Shown here: one piece after another, positions 18,742 to 27,682 of the stretch
Numbering within the stretch: position 1 is the stretch's first letter
Layout: each line of letters starts with the position of its first letter
From: Sphingobacterium prati
GTDB lineage: Bacteria > Bacteroidota > Bacteroidia > Sphingobacteriales > Sphingobacteriaceae
Assembly (NCBI RefSeq): GCF_013167215.1
Contig: NZ_JABJWY010000034.1
Coordinates: 1,178,001-1,242,000 of the forward strand
Direction of reading: 5' to 3'
DNA length: 64,000 bases
Program-made: the position numbers and the translations under genes
The notes under the pieces: model-generated
Seen by the model: the letters and a program-made list of their open reading frames with translations, nothing else
Told to the model about the DNA's origin: nothing
Databases searched by the model: none

Positions 18742-21700
18742 TTAATGCTGTTCCTGCAACAGCTGTTCTTCATATTCCCAATCTTTTGGATCAATCGCTT
18801 TACCACTTACCCGTTCCTGTACATATTGGAACACGACAAATAGGATCGGTGTAAAAAAGACACCGAGTACTGTTCCCGCCAACATTCCGAAGACCGCCGC
18901 ATATCCGATCGAATGATTACCGATAGCAGAAGGCCCTATCGCTGTCAATAGTGGGATCAAGCCCGCTATAAATGCAAGGGAAGTCATCAGGATAGGCCGC
19001 AAACGTGCTTTTGCACCTTCAATAGCCGCTGCTGCCAATGGTTTTCCGGCTTTGCGCCTTTGCAAGGCAAATTCCACGATCAAAATTGCATTCTTGGCCA
19101 ACAGTCCGATCAGCATGACCAAGGCCACCTGTACATAGATGTTGTTGGATAGCCCACCGATGGATATCCCCCAGAATACCCCCAGTAGGCCCACAGGAAT
19201 TGCCAACAGCACGGCAAACGGCAAAATATAACTTTCGTATTGCGCTGATAACAAGAAATACACGAATACAATACATAGTCCAAAGATTGCCGCCGTCTGT
19301 CCCGAGGCTCCCCGCTCCTCGCGTGCCATCCCCTTCCAATCGACGGTATATCCCTGCGGCAGAGAAGATTTACCTACCTCTTCAATTGCTGCCATGGCCT
19401 GTCCCGTGCTGTAGCCCGGGGCTGTCATGATGGTGAGATTAATGGCATTGAAAAGGTTAAAGTGTTCCACATTTTCAGGCCCTGATACCGGCTTTAGATC
19501 AACCACACTCTTCAAAGGCACCATCTGTCCCAATTTATTCTTGATGCTGATGGTTTCGATCGACTTTGGATCAGCCCGAAATCCGGGTTCGGATTGTAAC
19601 ACCACCCGATAATATTTCCCAAAACGATTAAAATCAGAGGCCTGCATGCTGCCGTAGTAGGCTTGCATCGCCGCCAATACATCGCTCACATTGAGGCTGA
19701 GCTGTTTTGCCAGGCCTTCATTCACTTTCATCTCATACTGCGGAAAAGAGGCATTAAAAGTGGTGAACGCAAAAGCTATTTCGGGGCGCTGCATCAGACT
19801 ACCAACAAATGAATTTGATACGTCATTAAAAGCTTGTAAAGTACCCGTATTCCGATCCTGTAAAACGACTTCAAGCCCCGAGGTATTTCCAAATCCTGGC
19901 ACAGTAGGCATTCCGGCCACTAAAAATGTCGTTTCATCCTGTTGGGCTAATATCCCTTGAAACTGGCCGATCAATTGATTGATATCCCGCACTTCCCCCC
20001 GCTCCTTCAAGGGTTTCAGGCGCAACATGATCGCTCCGGCAGATGAAGACGTACTGAAACTCATCATATTAAGTCCAGATATATTGATAATACTTTCGAT
20101 TGCAGGATGCTTCTTCAATAAGTTTTCAGCTTGCTTAAGGTGTTTGCTTGTCCTGTCCAGGGAAGCACCCGGAGGGTCATTTGCCAGTACCATCAAGAAA
20201 CTCTGGTCTTCATCCGGAATAAAACCCGTTGGCGTTGACCGAAAGGCATAGACAAAAAGACCAATAAAGAGTATTAGACCCGCGAAAGCTACTGATTTCT
20301 TTTTGATCAAAAAGATAATGGACTTGGCATAACGATTGGTCAATTTATCAAATCCGGCATTGAATCCAGCAAAGAAACGCTGTTTGAAAGAAACCTTTAC
20401 ATCCTGGTGATGGTCGTGTGATTTTAGCAGGATTGCACAGAGTGCCGGACTTAATGTCAATGCATTGATTGCAGATATCAAGATCGCCATGGCCAGTGTC
20501 AATGCAAACTGCTGGTAGAATACCCCGGTAGGACCATCCATAAAAGCTACAGGTATAAAGACGGCAGACATGACCAAAGTAATCGAAATAATGGCGCCAG
20601 TGATCTCACTCATAGCAGACATCGTTGCCGAGCGAGCATTCAGCTTCTTTTTCTCCATTTTGGCATGTACAGCCTCAACCACCACAATGGCATCATCCAC
20701 TACAATACCGATGGCGAGCACCAGCGCAAATAAGGTCAATAAATTGATCGAAAAGCCAAATACCTGCATAAAGAAAAAGGTTCCGACAATAGACACCGGG
20801 ACTGCAATAGCCGGTATCAAGGTTGACCGAAAATCCTGCAGGAAGATAAATACCACAATAAATACCAGGATGAATGCTTCCAGGAGTGTGCTCAACACCT
20901 GCTTTATCGATTGATCCAAGGACTCTTTTGAACTATACGGGACTTTATACTTTAATCCGGGAGGAAACGACGCTGATAATTCTTTCAAACGCTCATTCAT
21001 CGCAATTTCCACCGCATTTGCATTCGATCCTGCCGTCTGGTACAAAGCGACCATTACCGCAGGCTTATTGTCAAAACTTGTGGTCACGGTATTGGTATAA
21101 GAGCCAAATTCCACCCGGGCAACATCTTTGAGCAATAAAGACGAGCCGTTGTTATTGGCCCGCAGAATAATATGCTCATACTGTTCGGGTTCGGTATACT
21201 TTCCCTGATAGCGAATGGTGTATTCGATCGCCTCCTTGGAGCTTTCGCCAAACTTGCCCGGCGCCGCATCTTTATTTTGTGCCTGTATGGCTGCCGTAAT
21301 CTCTTCGGGGCTGATATCATAAGCCGCCATGCGTTGCGGGTCTAACCATATCCGCATCGAATAATCCTTGTTACCAAATACCTGTGCATCCCCGACACCA
21401 GTGATGCGTTTTAACTCGGGAACGATATTGATTTTGGCATAATTCTCCAAAAAGAGCTCATCAATTCCCTTTTTATCAGCATACAGGGTGACCATGGCCA
21501 CCATACTATTCTGCCGCTTCATGGTTGTCACACCGATCTGATTGACCTCAGCTGGTAACATGCTCGTGGCCTGGGAAACTCTATTCTGCACATTTACCGC
21601 AGCCTGATCCGGATCTGTACCGAGCTTAAAGACAACACTGATCATCAAGCTTCCGTCATTACTAGCCGTTGAAGTCAGGTAGTCCATATTTTCTACCCCA

Positions 21701-21909
21701 TTGATCGCATTTTCCAGCGGCGGAGCCACTGATTTTGAGATAACCTCTGCACTCGCTCCGGGATATGTCGCCATCACGGTGACCGTGGGTGGCGCGATTT
21801 CGGGGAATTTGGTGATCGGCAAGGAGGTCATCGCCACCACGCCCAAAATAACCAATAGTATTGAGATAACGGTCGCGAGTACCGGCCGTTTTATTATTTT
21901 CTTCAGCAT
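18742..21909 (-). CDS. RND multidrug efflux pump, HAE1 (AcrB-like) family
   Basis: About 1055 residues from the ATG at 21909; the open frame continues to a TTG at 21936, but the family start MLKKIIKRPVLATVIS is at the ATG. Twelve membrane helices and two large periplasmic loops are present. The proton-relay residues are visible: an Asp pair in helix 4 (AIGIVVDDAIVVVEAV) and a Lys in helix 10 (GLLAKNAILIVEFA). Other signatures are the AcrB start GxFPEIAPP and GPSAIGNHSIGYAAVFGM near the end. It exports hydrophobic or amphiphilic compounds in exchange for protons with the adaptor and channel encoded next to it. The substrates are unknown. Confidence 0.96.
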   Translation of the reverse strand: MLKKIIKRPVLATVISILLVILGVVAMTSLPITKFPEIAPPTVTVMATYPGASAEVISKSVAPPLENAINGVENMDYLTSTASNDGSLMISVVFKLGTDPDQAAVNVQNRVSQATSMLPAEVNQIGVTTMKRQNSMVAMVTLYADKKGIDELFLENYAKINIVPELKRITGVGDAQVFGNKDYSMRIWLDPQRMAAYDISPEEITAAIQAQNKDAAPGKFGESSKEAIEYTIRYQGKYTEPEQYEHIILRANNNGSSLLLKDVARVEFGSYTNTVTTSFDNKPAVMVALYQTAGSNANAVEIAMNERLKELSASFPPGLKYKVPYSSKESLDQSIKQVLSTLLEAFILVFIVVFIFLQDFRSTLIPAIAVPVSIVGTFFFMQVFGFSINLLTLFALVLAIGIVVDDAIVVVEAVHAKMEKKKLNARSATMSAMSEITGAIISITLVMSAVFIPVAFMDGPTGVFYQQFALTLAMAILISAINALTLSPALCAILLKSHDHHQDVKVSFKQRFFAGFNAGFDKLTNRYAKSIIFLIKKKSVAFAGLILFIGLFVYAFRSTPTGFIPDEDQSFLMVLANDPPGASLDRTSKHLKQAENLLKKHPAIESIINISGLNMMSFSTSSSAGAIMLRLKPLKERGEVRDINQLIGQFQGILAQQDETTFLVAGMPTVPGFGNTSGLEVVLQDRNTGTLQAFNDVSNSFVGSLMQRPEIAFAFTTFNASFPQYEMKVNEGLAKQLSLNVSDVLAAMQAYYGSMQASDFNRFGKYYRVVLQSEPGFRADPKSIETISIKNKLGQMVPLKSVVDLKPVSGPENVEHFNLFNAINLTIMTAPGYSTGQAMAAIEEVGKSSLPQGYTVDWKGMAREERGASGQTAAIFGLCIVFVYFLLSAQYESYILPFAVLLAIPVGLLGVFWGISIGGLSNNIYVQVALVMLIGLLAKNAILIVEFALQRRKAGKPLAAAAIEGAKARLRPILMTSLAFIAGLIPLLTAIGPSAIGNHSIGYAAVFGMLAGTVLGVFFTPILFVVFQYVQERVSGKAIDPKDWEYEEQLLQEQH

Positions 21910-21961
21910 AATATTTTGATAAATTAGACCCAGCAAATTGTGCTGCGCCGATAGAAATAAC

Positions 21962-23065
21962 TTACTTTTTAGGTTTTACGACAGCACCAGGCCGCACAAA
22001 CCCCAAGCCACCTGTGATCACACGGTCACCGGCCTGTAGCCCGGACTTGACATAATACTCTTCGGTGGTTTTCCCCGCGATCTGCAGTTCTACCTGTTCA
22101 GCCTTATTGTCTTTATCCAGTTTATAAGTATAAATTTTATCCTGCACAGCCAATGTCGCCTTTATCGGAACAAGCAGGACATCGTCCAGCACTGCAGTCA
22201 TCTCGATCCGGCCCGTATTTCCAGCCCGCAACTGCCTACTTGGATTGGCAAAGCGCGCCCGAATCGATATCGATCCCGTATTTTTATCAAACTGTCCCGT
22301 CACCGCATCAATGACACCTTTTTGTGTATATTTTTTTCCATTCGATAAAATCAGATCTACCGAATCCCTGTCCGATGAGCTATTTTTTTTATCCTGAAAA
22401 TTCACAAAATCAGCCTCACTCATACTGAAATAAGCATACACTTGATTGATATCCGTCAGCAAGGTCAGCGGTTCTACCGAAGCGGCATTCACCAGACTTC
22501 CCAAGCGATAAGGAATACGGCCGATATAACCTGATACCGGAGCTTTTACCAGACAAAAGTCAACGTTTATTTTTGCCGCATTCATTGTTGCCCGGGCCTG
22601 TTCGAGACCAGCAAGCGATGCTTCATACGAAGCTTTGGCCTGCGTGACCTGTAGGTCAGACACAATTTTATTGTCCACAAGCTCGACCTTGCGGTCAAGA
22701 TCAATTTTAAGATTTTTCAAATTTGCTTCAGCGACATGTACAGCAGCCTTGGCAGTTTTGTATTGTTCTACAAAAGGTCGATCATCAATTTTAAAGAGCG
22801 CCTGTCCTGCATGTACATAGGCACCTTCATCGACAAAGATCTTACTTAAATAACCCGATGTCTGCGGCCTCACCTCTACATTTGTGATCCCTTCGATAGA
22901 GGCCGAGTACGTATTTTTGGAAATCCCGTTTCCAAGTTGAACCTGATGTACCGATACTTCCGGAGCTGAAGGGTTTGCTGCCGGCGTTCCCTTGCTCTGA
23001 CACGAAAAAACACTGACGAGTATTCCTAAACCTACAACAGTATTTAGACTGCTCTTTAAATTCAT
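21962..23065 (-). CDS. RND efflux periplasmic adaptor lipoprotein (membrane fusion protein)
   Basis: About 367 residues from the ATG at 23065. The open frame extends to a TTG at 23209, but only the start at 23065 gives a lipoprotein signal (VSVFSCQS, Cys22), and a -7 box lies just upstream at 23092-23099, inside the longer frame. Domains in order are beta-barrel and lipoyl halves (VEVRPQTSGYLSKIFVDEGA), an alpha-helical hairpin (about residues 100-165), the second lipoyl half (VKAPVSGYIGRIPYRLGSLV) and a membrane-proximal domain. It links pump to channel. It is the first gene of the operon adaptor, pump, channel, TetR-like, AraC. Confidence 0.95.
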   Translation of the reverse strand: MNLKSSLNTVVGLGILVSVFSCQSKGTPAANPSAPEVSVHQVQLGNGISKNTYSASIEGITNVEVRPQTSGYLSKIFVDEGAYVHAGQALFKIDDRPFVEQYKTAKAAVHVAEANLKNLKIDLDRKVELVDNKIVSDLQVTQAKASYEASLAGLEQARATMNAAKINVDFCLVKAPVSGYIGRIPYRLGSLVNAASVEPLTLLTDINQVYAYFSMSEADFVNFQDKKNSSSDRDSVDLILSNGKKYTQKGVIDAVTGQFDKNTGSISIRARFANPSRQLRAGNTGRIEMTAVLDDVLLVPIKATLAVQDKIYTYKLDKDNKAEQVELQIAGKTTEEYYVKSGLQAGDRVITGGLGFVRPGAVVKPKK

Positions 23066-23091
23066 ATATTTTCCTTTATTTTTTATGCGTA

Positions 23092-23099
23092 CAAATATA
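23092..23099 (-). promoter_or_regulatory. Candidate -7 box of the RND efflux operon
   Basis: CAAATATA on the plus strand reads TATATTTG on the minus strand, a match to the Bacteroidota -7 consensus. It sits 27 bases before the adaptor ATG and supports that start. A -33 TTG is not clear. A direct repeat AAATCGG at 23174-23180 and 23183-23189 lies further upstream and could be an operator. Confidence 0.45.
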
Positions 23100-23211
23100 A
23101 AATCCATGTTTTCGCCTCGAAAGACAGGAAGATCCATCAAGTTGGCAAAAAGACGTATGCCATCATTATGACTTAAATCGGATAAATCGGGCAGGAAAAT
23201 AGCAGACAAAA

Positions 23212-23250
23212 GAAGAGGGACAATCCTCCTAACGGATGACGTCCCTCTTC
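23212..23250 (-). terminator. Terminator hairpin of locus A operon
   Basis: GAAGAGGGAC (23212-23221) pairs with GTCCCTCTTC (23241-23250), with a smaller inner stem ATCC/GGAT in the loop. Read on the minus strand, the stem is followed by TTTT, about 110 bases after the aspartic-protease-like stop codon. It separates locus A from the promoter of the RND efflux operon. A small inner hairpin makes it more elaborate than a plain terminator. Confidence 0.7.
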
Positions 23251-23356
23251 GCTGTCCTTATCATATATACATAAAGTTACCTGCATTTCAGGTATTTAAA
23301 CAGTTAAAAAGATGCTTTCTATTGAGGAAAGAACCCCTTTTCACCATTTTATGGCA

Positions 23357-24631
23357 TCAATAAAAACTGATTGTATTCTTATTGAAATTTAGCGTCATTT
23401 TGTACTGATTTAAAAATGGGGTACCCAACAGACCATCAATTGGCAGCGCATCATGGCCTGTTCCTCCACCAATAGATTGATCCGTGATCACCGTGTACAT
23501 ATCCTGCAACGGAAATTCACCCAATTTTCCCTGCATTAGATAAGCGATACGATTGCCTTTGCTGGTACCATTTACACCGTTGATGTCCACCTCGCCCTCT
23601 TCATAATCAATAAAGGGCTTCAGCGTTGTTTCAAGTGACTTCTTTAACACGTTGGCATTTGCCCCACAATCTATCCCCATTTGGTATAATTTTGTTCCAA
23701 ATGCGATATCCACTATTGGAATATGCCTCTTCATCCGCAACGGAAAATGTCCTATCAATTTACCTTTCGGAATTTCCTCGCTCAGCAGTTCACCGCTTTT
23801 GTCTATTCGCTCGAGCAGCAATAGCTGTTGGGCATAATCCAAGGTAAACTGATAATCCTTAAGCAAACCTATTCCAAGTAATCCAAAAATTGGCGTACCG
23901 TCTTCGAGAGCCATATCAGCCATATTCGAAACCGGAGCTTCAAAATTGTCAAGCACTAGTGCTCCGATTGCCAAGCTATTGTCCGCCGACCAGACAACAC
24001 CGCCCATTTGCCCGCCAACACCAAAGAAATCCACAGATACATCTGGCCTAATTTTGTCCGCATCCACAAATTTCTTCCGCAGGATAATTACGGGCGCACC
24101 GCTATCGAACTGGAAACAGCCCTTAGTGCCATTCAGTGTCGATTCGATGTAGATCAGACCATTCACCAATCGAAAGGGAATGCTTACTGTATCAGGCAGC
24201 TGCGAACGAACCAGGGCGTCCGACAATGCTTTTTCAGGATCACCTTTCAATCTTCCCTTAATAATGCCCAGATTAACGATCTGCCCCTGTTTATTGAACA
24301 AAAAAGTAGGCTTCCCCGGTTTTCCATCGTGATAAGTGACTTCTACTTGAATCAGTTCATCGCCATTAATCTGTTGATTTCGATGGATAACTTTAAACGT
24401 ATTAATCGCCGAAAATTTATTCAGTATATCCGGCACCGCAACAGTATTATTCAGCTTGGGAAGATTACCGATGGTTGCAGTATCGGCCATCATTGAAAGC
24501 AGTGCATCCGCATCTTTCTTGTTGATGGATTCAATAATTTTATCGAGCGATTTCATATTATCCACCTGCTGAGCCGAGACACTATTTCCTAGCGCCCCCA
24601 AAAAGAATATAATAAAAATAACCTTCTGCAT
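23357..24631 (-). CDS. Two-lobed retropepsin-like aspartic protease with N-terminal NTF2-like domain
   Basis: A 424-residue exported protein (signal peptide ending SVSAQQ). Residues ~25-125 look like an NTF2/SnoaL-type fold (two helices, then curved strands). Residues ~150-424 hold two lobes of the retropepsin/pepsin pattern. Lobe 1 has FQFDSGAP with D176 and later IFGLLGIGLL; lobe 2 has IDCGANANV with D321 and later IDGLLGTPFL. Each lobe thus carries a catalytic-type Asp-x-Gly and the hydrophobic-Gly loop; the second uses Cys where Ser or Thr is usual. It is the last gene of locus A, three bases after the hydrolase stop. Proteolytic activity and substrate are inferred, not shown. Confidence 0.8.
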   Translation of the reverse strand: MQKVIFIIFFLGALGNSVSAQQVDNMKSLDKIIESINKKDADALLSMMADTATIGNLPKLNNTVAVPDILNKFSAINTFKVIHRNQQINGDELIQVEVTYHDGKPGKPTFLFNKQGQIVNLGIIKGRLKGDPEKALSDALVRSQLPDTVSIPFRLVNGLIYIESTLNGTKGCFQFDSGAPVIILRKKFVDADKIRPDVSVDFFGVGGQMGGVVWSADNSLAIGALVLDNFEAPVSNMADMALEDGTPIFGLLGIGLLKDYQFTLDYAQQLLLLERIDKSGELLSEEIPKGKLIGHFPLRMKRHIPIVDIAFGTKLYQMGIDCGANANVLKKSLETTLKPFIDYEEGEVDINGVNGTSKGNRIAYLMQGKLGEFPLQDMYTVITDQSIGGGTGHDALPIDGLLGTPFLNQYKMTLNFNKNTISFY

Positions 24632-24633
24632 GA

Positions 24634-25710
24634 TTATTTAACCGTTTGACCCAACCATTTTACAATTGAATCCAATGTACTATCGGGTATGTCACCAAGT
24701 TTGGTATATTCTGATGGCGTACATTCCTTACAAGGCTGCAACAGATGGTTTACATTTGGCAATAGTAGCGTGGTTACCTTTCCCTGTTGCCCCGATCTGC
24801 TATATTGCTTCCAATAATTTAAATTTACTGGATCTACAAAAGCGTCTTTACTCCCATTGATGGCCAAGATCGGTACATCCACATTACCTAAAAAAAGCTG
24901 CGGCTCATATTTTACAAAATAACGGTACCAGGGGCCGATCGCATATTGCACATAAGACCAGATCGGAAAACGGAAGTGATCAAATTCAATACCGAGTGTC
25001 TTAAAATAGCTATCATCTTTTTGCTTCCAGTAGTTGTATACAGCATTTAATTTACTTTCCAGACTATCAGAGGTCGCATATTGAAAAGCTGTCGCAAACA
25101 TCAGGCGATTGATCTCATTGGACCTTTTTTTGTCAACTTCTGGTAAGGGGGAGTTATTGACCAAATTTTCATTTTGCACAAATAGCGACTCCAGACCATT
25201 TGAAGCCAGACCAGCCAGACTTACTAAAAATGTCACGTCCTTACTTTTGGAAGCCGCTATAGAAATAACTGCTCCCCCTTCACTATGTCCTAACAGGCCG
25301 ATATGGTCGATGTCTACATTCTTTTCGGCTTTCAAAAATTCCACCGCGCCCAATACATCCAGTGCAAAATCTGCTGTTGTTGCATAGCGGTATTCGCCCG
25401 TGGTTTTACCTACGCCACGGTCATCCATCCGCAGGACAATGTATCCTTTTGGCGTTAGATAATTGGCAATACGCGCAAACATCTTGGTCCCGCCCATGGT
25501 CCCATCACGGTCCTGCGCCCCTGTCCCCGAAGCAATAATTATTGCGGGGTATCTACCGGCCTTTTCCGGTGAGGAAATAGTCGCCCCTACGACAATACTG
25601 TCTGCTTTTGATTTAAAAACAACATCTTTGCTTTTAATATTTTGCGCAGATAGCTGCCCCAGAGCAAATAAAAAAACAGAAGTTAATGCCGTTGCAATTT
25701 TGATATTCAT
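24634..25710 (-). CDS. Exported alpha/beta hydrolase
   Basis: About 358 residues from the ATG at 25710; another ATG two codons earlier (25716) is possible. A signal peptide (ALGQLSAQ) is followed by an alpha/beta-hydrolase fold. The nucleophile elbow is GLLGHSEGG (Ser near residue 143-145), an acid is likely in GSKDAFVDP, and the catalytic His in PNVNHLLQ near the C-terminus. An early RMDDRGVGKTTG motif resembles esterase/peptidase-type hydrolases of the BAAT/DUF-like group. It lies in the locus A operon directly after the TlpA gene (one to seven bases) and before the protease-like gene. It would act in the periplasm on an ester, thioester or peptide; the substrate is unknown. Confidence 0.86.
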   Translation of the reverse strand: MNIKIATALTSVFLFALGQLSAQNIKSKDVVFKSKADSIVVGATISSPEKAGRYPAIIIASGTGAQDRDGTMGGTKMFARIANYLTPKGYIVLRMDDRGVGKTTGEYRYATTADFALDVLGAVEFLKAEKNVDIDHIGLLGHSEGGAVISIAASKSKDVTFLVSLAGLASNGLESLFVQNENLVNNSPLPEVDKKRSNEINRLMFATAFQYATSDSLESKLNAVYNYWKQKDDSYFKTLGIEFDHFRFPIWSYVQYAIGPWYRYFVKYEPQLFLGNVDVPILAINGSKDAFVDPVNLNYWKQYSRSGQQGKVTTLLLPNVNHLLQPCKECTPSEYTKLGDIPDSTLDSIVKWLGQTVK

Positions 25711-25717
25711 TTTCATC

Positions 25718-27661
25718 TTATTTTCCTGATTTTAACACACCGACCATTTCAATAATTTCATCGGATAGCTCCGAAGCACTTCCCATATACCCTACTTCAG
25801 AGAATCGAATTTTGCCGTTTTTATCGACAACTATTTTATGCGGGATTGCGCCTACGCCAAAACTTTTTGACACACTGCTTTCTGTATCGAGCAAAACGGT
25901 AAATGGATAGTTATTTTCCTTTACGTAATTAGCCACATATTCCTTTGCATCCGGGCGCTTTTCTTGTGTATCCACAAAATAAAAGACAACATTGGGGTCA
26001 TTTTTAAAATGTTCGACAGCTATTTTCATACCTGGAAAAGCAGCCTTACAAGGTGCACACCATGAGGCCCAAAAATCAAGAATAACGATCTTTCCTTTTT
26101 GCTGTTCTAATGTCACTGTATTTCCAAATTGATCTTTTAATTGAAATGCCGGTGCATTTTTATTGACCAATTGCTGAAGAACCTTATTCTTTAATTCACC
26201 CTGAAGGTTGGCATCCTTAAGACCGGACAGATAATCGGTATATCCCTTATCATTTCCTTTTTCGGCCATGTAGATCTCTTTCATTAGATCCAACATATAC
26301 GGCGAGCTCTGATTGACCCGATAACTGGCTTCGAGGCTTTCTTTCAATTCCTTTTTCTTACCCTGTGCTTTTAATATACGCGTAAATGTGTCATTTAAGC
26401 TAGCATCTTCAAAGCCTTTCTCACTTTTAGCGGCAGTAGCGTAGACAAATGCTTCATCAAAGAGCGCATTATCTGCCAATATTTTAGCAAACAAAGCGGC
26501 ATTTGCATAATACAGCCCGCTATATTCGTCGCCCTGAAAATTATCCTTATAATAATTCAAGCGATCAAGCACAACGCGGGTATAGGGCAAAATTTCTTTG
26601 GCCGTTTTTGAGTTCTGTGAAATGTAAGGGACGGAAATACTCCTGTAAATGACATTTGCCAAAGACATGTAAGGCTCAGCTTTTGACACATATTTTTTAT
26701 ACATTTCAAAATCATTCTTCATGCTGGTATAGACAGAGATCGTCCAGTAAGCGCTAATATAACTGATCCGGTGCGCCTCGTTAAAGGCAACTTCCGATTC
26801 ACGATAAGGGTGCTTATCCACAAAGTCCATGGCGGCTTTCAATCGCTCATCATCCGTTTTCGCTTTTTGAAAAAGATTAAAGTCCGCCAATCGTTGCTGA
26901 TCCTTGACATATTGTCCCTGTGGATATTGGAAACGGATCTTTTGTTCCAGTTCGTTTGCTTTCACCGTATCTTTCAGTACCTCTTTATATACCTTAAATA
27001 CCTGCAATAAATCCTCTTCTTTAAGATTAGGCATAGCCTGCAGCGCATGAAGTTCGTTTTGGAGTTTTGACAACGATTCAGCTGTATTTATATGTTTCAA
27101 GGCGTTGGCAGCAGGATACAATACCTTAAATCTATTTTCAGGATGTCCTTGCAACTCATATTTGGCCCACATGATCAATATCTCATCTGTTTTATAGGCG
27201 GATTTATCCACGACGAAAGGAGTCCCCGGAACGATATCCGGTGTGCGCAACATGCCCCATCCGATCATAGCACCCGAAACCTGTTTCCCGTCTTTTCCAG
27301 AAATCAAATAAGAATAGGTTAGATCCCCCCCCCGATCATAAAGCGTATCTGCCTGAAACGCAAAATTGACCAGAGCCATCTTCTCCGGAACAACATAACT
27401 CGCCGTCCAAATGGAATCTTTTTTGGTAAACTTTAAGGTATTCTGCACCCAACGAAAATCCTGGTATCCCGTCAGCGTACCCGAAATGGACTGCGCATCC
27501 TTCAAGGTTGTCTTACGGGCGTCATATACAAATTGTACGGTGTCACGTTCTTTTGGAAATTCGGGAATTACTTTAAAATTAGGCGTTTGTGCTTGTACAG
27601 AGGCAGCAATACCAAGAAATGCTGTACCCAACATTGCTCCCAATGATTTTTTTGTTCTCAT
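25718..27661 (-). CDS. Large TlpA-type thiol-disulfide oxidoreductase of locus A
   Basis: A 647-residue periplasmic protein (signal peptide ending SVQAQ). The last ~140 residues form a TlpA/ResA thioredoxin domain with DFWASWCAPC, the redox cysteines being C535 and C538. The first ~110 residues are beta-rich, and the middle ~150-490 is helical with TPR-like character. It is far longer than the usual 350-400 residues. It follows SusD by 21 bases and precedes the hydrolase. A run of nine G (coding strand) at 27325-27333 encodes the RGG of YDRGGDL near residues 109-113. The likely role is reducing disulfides or handling thiols of whatever the SusCD pair imports; this is inference. Confidence 0.9.
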   Translation of the reverse strand: MRTKKSLGAMLGTAFLGIAASVQAQTPNFKVIPEFPKERDTVQFVYDARKTTLKDAQSISGTLTGYQDFRWVQNTLKFTKKDSIWTASYVVPEKMALVNFAFQADTLYDRGGDLTYSYLISGKDGKQVSGAMIGWGMLRTPDIVPGTPFVVDKSAYKTDEILIMWAKYELQGHPENRFKVLYPAANALKHINTAESLSKLQNELHALQAMPNLKEEDLLQVFKVYKEVLKDTVKANELEQKIRFQYPQGQYVKDQQRLADFNLFQKAKTDDERLKAAMDFVDKHPYRESEVAFNEAHRISYISAYWTISVYTSMKNDFEMYKKYVSKAEPYMSLANVIYRSISVPYISQNSKTAKEILPYTRVVLDRLNYYKDNFQGDEYSGLYYANAALFAKILADNALFDEAFVYATAAKSEKGFEDASLNDTFTRILKAQGKKKELKESLEASYRVNQSSPYMLDLMKEIYMAEKGNDKGYTDYLSGLKDANLQGELKNKVLQQLVNKNAPAFQLKDQFGNTVTLEQQKGKIVILDFWASWCAPCKAAFPGMKIAVEHFKNDPNVVFYFVDTQEKRPDAKEYVANYVKENNYPFTVLLDTESSVSKSFGVGAIPHKIVVDKNGKIRFSEVGYMGSASELSDEIIEMVGVLKSGK

Positions 27662-27682
27662 ATGAATAGTTTGTTTAATTTT

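Noticed and set aside
21910..21936. Nine-residue N-terminal extension of the RND pump from a TTG
   Set aside because: AcrB-type pumps begin at the cytoplasmic residues just before the first helix, which matches the ATG at 21909.
23066..23209. Longer N-terminus of the RND adaptor from a TTG at 23209
   Set aside because: It would bury the lipoprotein signal 48 residues in and overlap the -7 box at 23092-23099.
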